Assembly: GCA_032622095.1 (NCBI GenBank)
Contig: CP136061.1
Location: forward strand, 265,824,790-265,888,789
Reading direction: 5' to 3'
From: Siphonodentalium dalli
Lineage: Eukaryota > Mollusca > Scaphopoda > Gadilida > Siphonodentaliidae
Length of the DNA: 64,000 bases
Shown: piece by piece, positions 32,564 to 42,548 of the stretch
Numbering within the stretch: the stretch's first letter is position 1
Layout: each line of letters opens with the position of its first letter
Notes under the pieces: model-generated
Seen by the model: the letters and a program-made list of their open reading frames with translations, nothing else
What the model was told of the DNA's origin: nothing
Database searches by the model: none
Position numbers and translations under genes: made by a program

Positions 32564-34003
32564 ATAATTTATTCATTTTTTTGTTACAATTTACATTCAA
32601 ATATTAACATACATATATTTTCTGCAAAAGAAATTGAATGGAAAATGGATCATATACATGTATGTTTCTTATTATTACTACTAATCAATGCCAAGTTGTT
32701 GGAATTAGTTCAGTTGGAAGGCATTGTTGCTTCTTTTACAGTCACGAAGCTACTAAAAAGTTAGTCCAAGTCTTCTCGTACTAAAACCGGCTAAGATATT
32801 GGGATGGAGGTGCCGGTCTTTAGTCCGAGTTCCAGGCCCATGGTCTCCTTTGACACGAGTTAATCGTTAGTGACCCGCTCAAATAAAACCACAATTATAT
32901 GAAATAAAATATCACAATTGCTACAATAAACGGAGAGTTTCCGGAGAAGACATGCTATTTGATCTGAAACCCACATCGGTTGTGAATTGAAAGCGGTAAT
33001 TTAATGTGAAAAGAAAAAACTTTTGCCGCAGTGTTTACATATTTTTTAAAGTATGCGAACTCAGTTGACCTTGCGAACTGCGTTCGGCATTTTCCGGTGA
33101 AAATATTCCGTAGATTTTCAATCAACCACGCACGATGAATTCTCCATTGTAATCGTAATTATACGTGACAATAAATAAATTATTACATAGATTAAATACA
33201 TATTGAAGATATAAATGTAATACATTAAATAAATTACGGGAATTATAACCATCTCACAGTTTACAACAGTGTAAACACAATGACCATTAGAATATCATGG
33301 GGGCCGCCATTTTGTTTGTATCGAAATTCGTCTCGGCCAAAACAAACACCGGACAATGCCGAAGTTCTTCGGAACCTGAGTTCGGCTTTCAGTTAAGTAA
33401 ACAAACAGAAAAAACAGCGATGTTGGTGACAATCAACCGGAATATTCTATGCGTAATTTAACATGAAAGTTAGATTATTATACACCATTATGACCATGAT
33501 ATGTCTCTCTTTCCGATGTATATATCATCATGTATTGATTCATTAGGTAAATCGAGTAAAATACACCACAGATTCCCGCCACAGATCGTGGGCGTAACTC
33601 GTGTGATAGGATTGGTATGCAAGCGGGCTGGGACTAAAAACAGCAAATCGCCATCCCAATATCTTAGCTGGTTTTAGTACAAGAAGACTGGGACTACTAA
33701 AAAGTGTGTCATTCATTTACATACATACGTACACATACCCATGCACATATATATATACCCCTATATATATACGCATATATATATACAAATACATATGGAC
33801 ATATACATATCCCTACATTTCTGAGATAATGTTTTCGACTGTATAATGCTGTTTATGTGAGAAGGATATAGGTCTTGTAGAGTTCTGGCTTTATGTGGAT
33901 TCTATTTGTGATAGCTCTTTTTTTGCAATCCTTTTTTTCTATTCTCTTTTTTTTTGAAAGTTTATTTTTTTCTTTGAAAGTTTATTTTTTATTTATAAAT
34001 TTA
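32564..34003 (-). other. 3'UTR of LINE copy 1
   Basis: No coding sequence is visible between the ORF2 stop and the poly-A tail. Apart from the nested foldback element it holds a CA/TA-rich low-complexity stretch (about 33715-33815). Close to the stop there is a doubled TTTGAAAGTTTATTTTTT motif (about 33952-33995) that gives extra AATAAA hexamers on the element strand. Confidence 0.7.
32762..33695. mobile_element. Non-autonomous foldback DNA element nested in the LINE 3'UTR (Mutator-like ends)
   Basis: The ends are inverted copies. The left end reads TAGTCCAAGTCTTCT, and the right end read in reverse is AGTCCCAGTCTTCTT. Both continue into GTACTAAAACC(G/A)GC and TAAGATATTGGGATGG. Weaker pairing continues to about 110 bp from each end (shared CACGAGTTA). 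The 10-bp direct repeat ACTAAAAAGT flanks the element at 32752-32761 and 33696-33705. Long imperfect inverted ends with 9-10-bp duplications are typical of Mutator-like elements; that assignment is inferred. No open frame of note is inside, so it would depend on a transposase elsewhere. The insertion postdates the LINE. Confidence 0.75.
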
Positions 34004-37000
34004 CTATAAGGACATAACTGTAAGGACACTGTCCCATTTTTTCCCTATGTTTCTATTCAAAGACATATTCCATTTGGTTGCTAGTATTTCTGTTTGGTAC
34101 TCTTGCTTTAAGAAATGACATGCAGATTCAATGCTTAAGACTTTTTTCATACATCTGGTTACATATATGTAACGCTTTATCAATAATATGATATTGTTTA
34201 TCGGCATAGGGTTTGTCATTGTTTTAATTCCAAATATGATATCTTCCGTTTTTAGTGAGTACTCCAGATCACAATACAGCTTTAGTATATTTGAAAAAAA
34301 TTCCCATAATGGTTTTACTTCAGGACAGTTGACTAGTAGATGTTCTGTGCTCTCTATTTCTTTATCACAAAATGAACACAAGTTAGATGTTATAATTTTG
34401 CATTTTTCTAGAAATATATTTGTAACTATGATATTGTGATTAATTTGGAATTGGAAGGCTTGTAATTTTGTATTTTTTGTAATTTTAAATGGCCTTTGGT
34501 ATATTTCACCCCAGTCAGGCTGGTCTAGATTTAACTTTCTGTTCCATCCAAATTGCCCGCATGGCTTGCTTGTTACAATGGTATTAATATATTTCCAGTA
34601 TAGATATTTGTTCAGTTTTTCTATTTGTCGAATATCTTGTAAAAGTTTACTGTTTTTAATATCATTTAATTTGCTGTTCGCATTATTTATTTCTTTTTTC
34701 CACAATGAAGGTATTGATGTTATCACCCCTTGAAGAGTTAGGTAATTGACCTTCTGTCCGTACATGTTCTGAATGTCTCTACTATTCATAAAAGTGCCAT
34801 ACTGTTTTAAGATATCATTAATGAACAAGACCTGGTTATCTATCCACTTTTTAAAGATTGGCTGATATTGTATCTTAATGTGGAGATTATGAAAGATTGG
34901 TTGGCTCATATAGTTCTCGGCTGATTTGGGCTCTTGAGATAACAGGGCATATGTAGATATTACTTCTTTCCAGAAAGGGTTGAAATTTGTTGCTAAGCGT
35001 GTTAAGCTGCCTTTATTTAGGTTGAGCATTGCTGCTCCACCGTATTTGTGAGTCTTATCAAGTAGTATCAATTTCCACTCTGAGAAGTTAAGAGGGTCCA
35101 GAATTTTTTCCAGCCATGTAACCTTTAATGATTTTGAAAAGCATTTAAGGTCTGGAATTTTGAGTCCCCCTTCTGTTGTGTTTTGAATCATTATATCTCT
35201 TTTTATTCGGTCTCTTTTTCCATTCCAGAAAAATTTAAATAACAAGCCTTGCATTTCCTTAAGAGTGTTATCTGTTGGATCTGGTAGTACAGTCAAACAT
35301 TGGATTAAGATAGGTAGAACTAACATTTTTATGACAGTTACTTTCCCGATCAGGGACAGTGTCCTTAGGGCCCAGTGCTTTAATATACACTCTATATTTT
35401 CTTTCTTTTTCTTCCAATTATCTGAAATTAGATGTGGGTCTTCTAGATCATAAAGGATTCCTAATGATTTAAATTTTCCTTGAAAATTCCATTTCAGATT
35501 TATCTCAGTTTCTAAGGATTTTGTATAACCTCTCCTTGTTCCAAACCACACCGCTTCAGTTTTGTCAAAATTGGATTTTAAACCAGATACTTTTTCAAAT
35601 TCTTTTATAAGTTCAATAGCTCCTTTGAGAGATGACTGACTACCATCCAGCCATAATATCGAGTCGTCTGCATATTGGCTTATTTTGTGTTCTCTTTCAT
35701 TTAACATAACACCTTTAATATTACTATCATATTTAAAAGCAGCTGAGAATGTTTCAATACAAAGAATAAAAAGATATGGTGATTGTGGGACGCCCTGCCT
35801 TACTCCTCTTTCTATTTGAAATGATTGTGACAGATGTCCATTATTTATAATAAAGCTATTTGCGCCATTGTATAAGGTTCTAACCCATCTACAGATAGAG
35901 TCTCCAAAACCAAAAAAATCTAGTGTTTTTTGTATAAAATCCCACTTTATTGAATCAAATGCTTTTTCATAATCCAGAAGGAGCATCAAACCAGGTATTT
36001 GTTTTTCTTCGCATTCTAGTAGCAAGTCATAAGTAATACGTGTGCATTCCCCAATATAGCGACCTTTTAAAAAACCTTTTTGAGTGTCACTTATCATTTC
36101 TCCAATTTGTGTTTTTAATCGATTAGCTATCGTAGAGGCTGCTAATTTATAATCCACATTTAATAGAGTGATAGGTCTTAAATGTTTTATATATGATTTA
36201 TCTTTCCCTGGTTTTGGTAGGCATGTTATCATTCCCTGACGTTGGGTAATTGACATTGCTTCTTTCCCATATGCTTCATTAATTGAATTAAGTACAAAGT
36301 TTGAGATGTCCTTCCAGAAAAATTTATAGAACTCGGTATTGTAACCATCAACCCCTGGTGACTTGTCATTTTTCATTTGTTTTAATGCTGTTTGCAGTTC
36401 TTGCATATTTATAATACCTTCACACGATTTTGTTTCTAAATTATTTTTGTTATCTATAAAAGGGTTATTCTGATCCAGAAACTTTTTATAGGAATATTCA
36501 TTCTGTTCATTATTCACGTTTGTTTTATACAAGTTTTTATAGAATTGTTTTTGTTCTTCTAAAATTTCATTAATGTCCGTTGTGCAACTATTATCTTCAC
36601 GGATCACTTTGGGGATAAGTTTTTCAGTATAATTCCTTTTTTCCAAATAAGCGAAGTATTTTGTGTTTCTTTCCCCCTCTGCATACCATTTTGCCCTGGA
36701 TCTGGTTATTAGGCCCATAACTTGATTTTGTCTTAATATTTGGAGTTCACTTTCTAATTTATCAATTGATTGTTTGTATTTATCGTCTTTTGTTTCATCA
36801 AATTCCTTCTGATTATTTAAGATTTCTTTCTCCAACTTTTCCTGTGTTTGTATTAAAGTTTTCTTTTTATTTGCACAATAAGCAATTGTTTTTCCTCGAA
36901 CGCTCAATTTAATCATTTCCCAAAGCATTTGATGATCCACTGTATACTTGTCATTATTGTTTTTACATGTATACATATTTACTGTTTCAATTATTGTTTC

Positions 37001-37789
37001 CTTTACTTGCTGCACATAAGCAGAGTCTTTTAATAGTGAATTGTTGAACTTCCATGTACCTTTACCTCTCTTTTGAGTATTGAATGTTAGTTCCAGGTTA
37101 ATAGGAGCATGATCTGATTTATATTTTGGCCCAATGTTAGCTGTTGTCACGAATGTATCTAAGTCTTTTGAAATCAGAAAATAATCCAGTCTGCTACACT
37201 TTTTATTGGGACCATACCATGTGTATCTATTTTGATTTGGGTTCTTATGTCTCCATATATCAATCAACTCTAGTTCCTTCATGATTTCCTTTATTTTATC
37301 TTTATTTTTCCTATTGTTTTGTCTTTCATAGTTGTGCGTGTCCAAGTCATAATTTTGTACTACGTTCCAGTCACCTACCCAGATAGTTGACAGGTTACCG
37401 AGTTCTATAACTTTCTCTTTAATGTTTTCAAAAAAAGTTGGATCCTCTTTATTGGGTCCATATATTGCAACCAGTGTTAACCTCTGGTTGTGTATTGTAA
37501 TATCAAAAATAATGAAGTTTCCTTTTGGATCTGAGTGCAATTTATGTAGTTTAAAATCAAAGGAGCTATTGAAACCAACTGCAATTCCTCTGCTGTTGCT
37601 ACTGAGAGAAGAAAATTTCATTTCCTGTCCCCATTCATGTTTCCATATTTTTTCACTTTGCGGTGTGGAGTGGGTATCAATGAAGATACATATATCGTAT
37701 TTCTTGCGAAATGTATTAAAAATATCTCTGCGTTTTGTTTGATCCGAAGCCAGTCCTCTACAATTAACCGCCCCTATCTTCACCGACAT
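34004..37789 (-). CDS. LINE ORF2: APE endonuclease-reverse transcriptase, 1261 aa
   Basis: This protein nicks target DNA and reverse-transcribes the element RNA from the nick. The N-terminal AP-like endonuclease (about 1-235) shows N9, D38-T-H, YGPN at 110-113, GDWN at 139-142, SRLDYF at 199-204 and SDH at 225-227. The acidic residue at 38 is Asp, where this nuclease family usually has Glu. The reverse transcriptase (about 460-760) shows KSPGVDG near 476, LRPITLLN near 537, motif A with D606 (DYEKAFDS) and the YADD box at 706-709. Its RQG segment (664-671) reads RQGVPQSP; the usual form has Asp and Leu/Ile where Val and Gln stand here. A Cys-rich motif C-x2-C-x8-H-x4-C lies at 1138-1155, as in L1/Tx1 ORF2 proteins. 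The length is typical and no stops interrupt it. The start MSVKI matches the start of the second LINE ORF2 in this window. Confidence 0.95.
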   Translation of the reverse strand: MSVKIGAVNCRGLASDQTKRRDIFNTFRKKYDICIFIDTHSTPQSEKIWKHEWGQEMKFSSLSSNSRGIAVGFNSSFDFKLHKLHSDPKGNFIIFDITIHNQRLTLVAIYGPNKEDPTFFENIKEKVIELGNLSTIWVGDWNVVQNYDLDTHNYERQNNRKNKDKIKEIMKELELIDIWRHKNPNQNRYTWYGPNKKCSRLDYFLISKDLDTFVTTANIGPKYKSDHAPINLELTFNTQKRGKGTWKFNNSLLKDSAYVQQVKETIIETVNMYTCKNNNDKYTVDHQMLWEMIKLSVRGKTIAYCANKKKTLIQTQEKLEKEILNNQKEFDETKDDKYKQSIDKLESELQILRQNQVMGLITRSRAKWYAEGERNTKYFAYLEKRNYTEKLIPKVIREDNSCTTDINEILEEQKQFYKNLYKTNVNNEQNEYSYKKFLDQNNPFIDNKNNLETKSCEGIINMQELQTALKQMKNDKSPGVDGYNTEFYKFFWKDISNFVLNSINEAYGKEAMSITQRQGMITCLPKPGKDKSYIKHLRPITLLNVDYKLAASTIANRLKTQIGEMISDTQKGFLKGRYIGECTRITYDLLLECEEKQIPGLMLLLDYEKAFDSIKWDFIQKTLDFFGFGDSICRWVRTLYNGANSFIINNGHLSQSFQIERGVRQGVPQSPYLFILCIETFSAAFKYDSNIKGVMLNEREHKISQYADDSILWLDGSQSSLKGAIELIKEFEKVSGLKSNFDKTEAVWFGTRRGYTKSLETEINLKWNFQGKFKSLGILYDLEDPHLISDNWKKKKENIECILKHWALRTLSLIGKVTVIKMLVLPILIQCLTVLPDPTDNTLKEMQGLLFKFFWNGKRDRIKRDIMIQNTTEGGLKIPDLKCFSKSLKVTWLEKILDPLNFSEWKLILLDKTHKYGGAAMLNLNKGSLTRLATNFNPFWKEVISTYALLSQEPKSAENYMSQPIFHNLHIKIQYQPIFKKWIDNQVLFINDILKQYGTFMNSRDIQNMYGQKVNYLTLQGVITSIPSLWKKEINNANSKLNDIKNSKLLQDIRQIEKLNKYLYWKYINTIVTSKPCGQFGWNRKLNLDQPDWGEIYQRPFKITKNTKLQAFQFQINHNIIVTNIFLEKCKIITSNLCSFCDKEIESTEHLLVNCPEVKPLWEFFSNILKLYCDLEYSLKTEDIIFGIKTMTNPMPINNIILLIKRYIYVTRCMKKVLSIESACHFLKQEYQTEILATKWNMSLNRNIGKKWDSVLTVMSL

Positions 37790-38373
37790 GTGAGTTCTTG
37801 AGCATGAAATAGGTATTGTGAAAGTATAGCTTGCAAATTGAAATTACATATTTTTTCCCCTCCCTTTCCCAACGCATTATGCAAATATAAAATGAAATTA
37901 AAGTCTGTGTGTCTCACACATTTAATATGGAGTTTTTGCATCCAATACTGGCTTCAAGCTCTAATTGATTGGGTAGCAAAAATTATAATGTAAGCCTACT
38001 AAATTAACATTGTCGTTTCAAATGACTAATGTGGGCACACAAGTGTGCGTTTCTATAAATTAATGACCATGAAACATACATTTGGTGGATCAGAGCTTTG
38101 AAACCATGCAAAGACAGCCGTGTCAGACTCCACAGCAAAGTGGTGCAGCCTCCACAGAACTCAGGTTGATAACTGTGTCGCTACCTCTCACCCCGCCAAG
38201 AACCCGACAGTGCTGAACATGCATGATAACAACTCAGATTCAGGATCTTACAAGTCAACAAAGAGTTTTTATGCTGAAAAAATAGAGAATATATATATTA
38301 TTTTGGGAACTGTCTAAACTACCAAGTACAATGTACATGTACTAGTAGGTGGATCAAAAGTTTAGTTTAATGA
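37790..38373 (-). other. ORF1-ORF2 spacer of LINE copy 1
   Basis: About 584 bp separate the ORF1 stop from the ORF2 start. No frame here looks coding on the element strand. The spacer is longer than in mammalian L1, so ORF2 translation must rely on reinitiation or an internal start rather than on frame overlap. That is an inference. Confidence 0.6.
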
Positions 38374-39231
38374 TCAAAATCCTTTTTTCCTCTTTAGCTT
38401 CAAAAACGGCGCTTTCTTCAGATATACCAGCTTTGTTTTCCTTTTCTCGTCTTCAGCCATCTCACTTCTTTGTTTTAACAAGTCTGATCGCAATTTAGAA
38501 AGGCATGCTGGTAGGTCTACTGAGATACCATAACCAGAGCCTGCACTGAGTTTTCGGGCTTCATCAATAATTCGATCCCGGTCATTCAAGTCAAGCAAAC
38601 GAATAATGATGTCAGGTGTCCCCGGCTTTCCCGTAGGGAGCCTGTGGCAAGCTGCAATTCCCATTTCGGATGTTGTTTGTTTTGAGATGTTCAGGTTTTT
38701 TTCGAATGATTTTAACGTTTTGTTGAGAGTCTCGTCCGAACTTTCGTTGTTTTTTCCTGCTATGCCTTTCACTATCAGATTCCACTTGCGTCCCCACAAG
38801 TCGATCTTCGTTAACGAATCTTCCATTTTTTCTGTTTTTTCATCCAAACGAATGTTCCTTGAGCAAAGATTTTCCAGTTTGTCTTTCACTTTTTTTAGTT
38901 TGGTCTCATAATTAGTTTCCAGCTGTACAAAACGTTCCTCTAGTTCCCCAATACGTTTGTCTATTGCTGGAACAGTTTTAATTTCGAATGTTTCCACTTT
39001 CTTCGTAATTTTTTCGGCCGACTTTTCGAGGTCTTCAACTTTCTGTGTCAACTTTTCAATCTTTGATTCAACAACCTGAATATTCCCGCTGATTGAACTA
39101 TGCAGTTGTTTGAAACATGAAGAAATATCATCAAAACTTTTGCATTCATACATAGGCTGCTGAGTGTCCACTTTATCACCTTTTCCTGATCTCGTTTCCA
39201 TTGTTGACATTTTCTCCGCTGTTACTTGCAT
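38374..39231 (-). CDS. LINE ORF1: L1-type RNA-binding chaperone, 285 aa
   Basis: L1 ORF1 proteins coat the element RNA and form trimers through a coiled coil. This one has a short polar N-terminus, a long heptad-like helical stretch (about 45-145; runs such as VESKIEKLTQKVEDLEKSAE) and then an RRM-like domain that starts at WNLIVKGI (about 151). The stretch CHRLPTGKPGTPDIIIRLL (about 195-213) matches the layout of the L1 ORF1 RRM, including its usual C-H-R-[LIV] strand. A basic C-terminal domain rich in Lys and Arg follows. It lies upstream of ORF2 on the same strand, as expected. A second Met at residue 8 could also serve as start; the upstream one was kept because it gives the longest frame. 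There are no internal stops. Confidence 0.85.
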   Translation of the reverse strand: MQVTAEKMSTMETRSGKGDKVDTQQPMYECKSFDDISSCFKQLHSSISGNIQVVESKIEKLTQKVEDLEKSAEKITKKVETFEIKTVPAIDKRIGELEERFVQLETNYETKLKKVKDKLENLCSRNIRLDEKTEKMEDSLTKIDLWGRKWNLIVKGIAGKNNESSDETLNKTLKSFEKNLNISKQTTSEMGIAACHRLPTGKPGTPDIIIRLLDLNDRDRIIDEARKLSAGSGYGISVDLPACLSKLRSDLLKQRSEMAEDEKRKTKLVYLKKAPFLKLKRKKGF

Positions 39232-39438
39232 TTCCCGATTTCGTGCAATTTAAAATAAAGTTCGTATTCGCTGCGAATAGTATATAATTTCACGACTTCT
39301 TTTGTGTATATTTTCTTCTTCTTATCCCTAGTATCTTTTCATTTATATTTGTAAATTATCGCAAGGCTGTTGACGAGTTTTTTAATAATTTTTTGAGCTC
39401 GTGCTAGAGTGTGACTTCACTCGTCGCTCACCATACCG
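39232..39438 (-). promoter_or_regulatory. 5' leader of LINE copy 1 (probable internal promoter region)
   Basis: About 207 bp lie between the 5' target-site duplication and the ORF1 start. LINEs of this type carry their promoter in the 5'UTR, so promoter function is expected from the family; no specific element was recognised. The region is AT-rich near ORF1, with a more GC-rich first 45 bp at the outer end. Confidence 0.45.
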
Positions 39439-39453
39439 GAATTCCCCTATTAT
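39439..39453. repeat. Target-site duplication of LINE copy 1, right copy
   Basis: This is an exact 15-bp copy of 32536-32550. The sequence after it (ATAAGAAATG) is not satellite, so before the LINE arrived the array already bordered another sequence at this point, or a second element inserted next to it. Confidence 0.92.
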
Positions 39454-39612
39454 ATAAGAAATGAACGGCGGTTTCAATGTGGTCATGGGATTTTGATCGC
39501 GAGAAAAAATCAGCAAACTGCATGAACCCCGAAGGGGTTCATGCGGAGTTTGCTGATTTTTTAACGCGGTCAAAACCCATGAACACGTTGAATCTGCCGT
39601 TTATTATTTATA
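39454..39612. mobile_element. Palindromic foldback element (~150 bp)
   Basis: The sequence is one long imperfect palindrome centred on GAACCCCGAAGGGGTTC (about 39524-39540). The inner arms pair AAAAAATCAGCAAACT with AGTTTGCTGATTTTTT. The outer arms pair AACGGCGGTTTCAATGTGG with CACGTTGAATCTGCCGTT. It has no coding capacity and would extrude as a cruciform or read as a long hairpin RNA. No clear target-site duplication was found, so mobile-element status is inferred from the structure. Confidence 0.6.
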
Positions 39613-40280
39613 TTTATATACTTAAATTCATTATGAATTAGGATTGTATGTCTTTCCCACTATTTATTCATCTATTTAAACCAACGCATGGAGTTCAGTT
39701 CAGACAGTTCGAATCCTTGTTTTTTGGAAAACCAAACATTTTGAGAATCCATTCATGGAGAACGGAAAAAACGCAATTTAACAGTAAAGTGTACACATAT
39801 GACAATATGTCTTGTTTAGATAGTACCGGTAACTAATGTAGACGTGTTGATTTCAAGAATGATTAATATCTGAAACTAACAATTAAGTTTCGGCTGCGGA
39901 TAAGAAATCGACAACACGCCGTTCTACCATAATGATATATTTGTGAGGTTCGGGGGAATATTTGTAGCGGCAAGGAAAATGATAAAACCCTATTGAGTAG
40001 CGCGGTATTTTTTAACATCAACGCTCAGTAACACAGAGCAACAACACTGATTATAGACCGAAACAAATTTCTTGCCAAATCCGGACGTATTATATACTCA
40101 AGCAGTCGGTAATGTCCGACAATCCCCGGTGATTTCCGGGACCAATGTGTTCATAAACCTATGAACGACATTGGAAGTGACGTCACGTTACGTTCATAGG
40201 TTTATGAACGCATTGAATAAGGGGGCGTGTCTACCGTAACGCTATGGGGAAATCGGAAGAGATATCAGGTGTATGTAAAT
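39613..40280. other. Single-copy interval between LINE copy 1 and the resumed satellite
   Basis: No gene is recognised here. At 40144-40214 there is an inverted repeat whose arms contain GTTCATAAACCTATGAACG (40149-40167) and CGTTCATAGGTTTATGAACG (40191-40210). The loop between the arms holds a perfect TGACGTCA octamer (about 40178-40185), the consensus of a cAMP-response element. There is no coding frame nearby to regulate, so a regulatory role is speculative. The rest is AT-rich without visible structure. Confidence 0.5.
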
Positions 40281-42236
40281 ATAGTGGTATGACCATTACA
40301 TCCTGAATTCCACTATTATAGTGGTATGACCATTACATCATGAATTCCACTATTATAGTGGTATGACCATTACACATCCTGAATTCCCCTATTATAGTGG
40401 TATGACCATTACATCCTGAATCCCACTATTATAGTGGTATGACCATTACATCCTGAATCCCACTATAATAATGGTATGACCATTACATCCTGAATCCCAC
40501 TATTATAGTGGTATGACCATTACATCCTGAATCCCACTATTATAGTGGTATGACCATTACATCCTGAATTCCACTATTATAGTGGTATGACCATTACATC
40601 CTGAATCCCACTATTATAGTGGTATGACATTACATCCTGAATTCCACTATTATAGTCGAATGACCATTACATCCTGAATCCCACTATTATAGTGGTATGA
40701 TCATTACATCCTGAATCCCACTATTATAGTGGTATGACCATTACATCCTGAATCCCACTATTATAGTGGTATGACAATTACATCCTGAATCCCACTATTA
40801 TAGTGGTATGACCAGTACATCCTGAATTCCACTATTATAGTGGTATATGACCATTACATCCTGAATTCCACTATTATAGTGGTATGTCCATTACATCCTG
40901 AATCCCACTATTATAGTGGTATGACCATTACATCCTGAATTCCACTAGTATAGTGGTATGACCATTACATCCTGAATCCCACTATTATAGTGGTATGACC
41001 ATTACACATCCTGAATCCCACTATTATAGTGGTGTGACCATTACTATTATAGTGGTATGACCATTACTATTATAGTGGTATGACCACCACATCCTGAATT
41101 CCACTATTATAGTGGTATGACCATTACATCCTGAATTCCACTATTATAGTGGTATGACCATTACATCCTGAATCCCACTATTATAGTGGTATGACAATTA
41201 CACATCCTGAATTCCACTATTATAGTGGTATGACCATTACATCCTGAATCCCACTATTATAGTGGTATGGCCATTACATCCTGAATTCCACTATTATAGT
41301 GGTATGACCATTACACATCCTGAATTCCACTATTATAGTGGTATGACCATTACACATCCTGAATCCCACTATTATAGTGGTACGACGATTACACATCCTG
41401 AATTCCACTATTATAGTGGTATGACCATTACACATCCTGAATTCCACTATTATAGTGGTATGACCATTACACATCCTGAATCCCACTATTATAGTGGTAC
41501 GACGATTACACATCCTGAATTCCACTATTATAGTGGTATGACCATTACATCCTGAATCCCACTATTATAGTGGTATGGCCATTACATCCTGAATTCCACT
41601 ATTATAGTGGTATGACCATCACACATCCTGAATTCCACTATTATAGTGGTATGACCATCACATCCTGAATTCCACTATTATAGTGGTATGACCATTACAT
41701 CCTGAATTCCACTATTATAGTGGTATGACCATTACACATCCTGAATTCCACTATTATAGTGGTATGACCATCACATCCTGAATTCCACTATTATAGTGGT
41801 ATGACCATTACATCCTGAATCCCACTATTATAGTGGTGTGACCATTACACATCCTGAATTCCACTAGTGTAGTGGTATGACCATTACATCCTGAATTCCA
41901 CTATTATAGTGGTATATGACCATTACATCCTGAATTCCACTATTATAGTGGTATATGACCATTACATCCTGAATTCCACTAGTATAGTGGTATATGACCA
42001 TTACATCCTGAATCCCACTATTATAGTGGTATGACCATTACATCATGAATTCCACTATTATAGTGTATATGACCATTACATCCTGGATTCCACTATTATA
42101 GTGGTACATGACCATTACATCCTGAATCCCACTATTATAGTGGTATATGACCATTACATCCTGGATTCCACTATTATAGTGATACATGACCATTACATCC
42201 TGAATGCCACTATTATAGTGGTGTATGACCATTACT
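40281..42236 (+). repeat. 37/39-bp hairpin satellite, resumed block (~51 monomers)
   Basis: This is the same satellite and orientation as 1-32550, enriched in GAATCCCAC and 37-bp monomers. Two 23-bp shortened monomers lie at about 41034-41078. Near the right end monomers become irregular (GATACATGACC, GAATGCCAC), and the array stops in a T-tract at about 42236. Separation from the main block is explained by LINE copy 1 plus about 0.8 kb of other inserted or pre-existing sequence. Confidence 0.95.
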
Positions 42237-42544
42237 TTTTTTGTGAATTTTATAAAAGAGGGATAATCCAAAAACATATTTCACAGATTATTGAAAATCA
42301 GTGTCGCACTAAATTGGTATTTTACATAATATTTTGTCCAGGAGAATGATTAATCACGATGGCACATGATAAGCATCTCAATTGGTATTCAATTAGGTTA
42401 AATGTTGTTATGAAGGAGCAATGAGTCATCATGTTATTGTCATATAGAAAGGCATTTATTATAAATTTTATTGAATAACAAAGCTAGCGCAAAATATTGC
42501 ACATCATTTTTTGTTGGAAGAATGTTCATTCGCTGCGATATTGT
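42237..42544. other. Spacer left of double-hairpin element A
   Basis: About 310 bp of AT-rich sequence with no gene or repeat recognised. It joins the plus-oriented satellite to the double-hairpin element. Confidence 0.5.
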
Positions 42545-42548
42545 TTAG

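Larger units (their letters stand above)
32551..39438 (-). mobile_element. Full-length L1/Tx1-like non-LTR retrotransposon (LINE copy 1)
   Basis: This element lies on the minus strand. Its 3' end is the T13 tract at 32551-32563 (a poly-A tail on its own strand), preceded by AATAAA (complement at 32568-32573). Its 5' end abuts the second copy of a 15-bp target-site duplication, GAATTCCCCTATTAT, at 39439-39453; the first copy is 32536-32550. In element order it holds about 207 bp of 5' leader, ORF1 (39231 to 38374), a 584-bp spacer, ORF2 (37789 to 34004) and a long 3'UTR with a nested foldback element. Without that nested insert it is about 5.9 kb, which is normal for a full-length L1-type element. 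Both frames are open, so the copy looks young, but activity cannot be judged from sequence alone. Confidence 0.93.

Noticed and set aside
34188-38911. Plus-strand frames overlapping the LINE ORFs
   Set aside because: They are shadows of the well-supported minus-strand ORF1 and ORF2.
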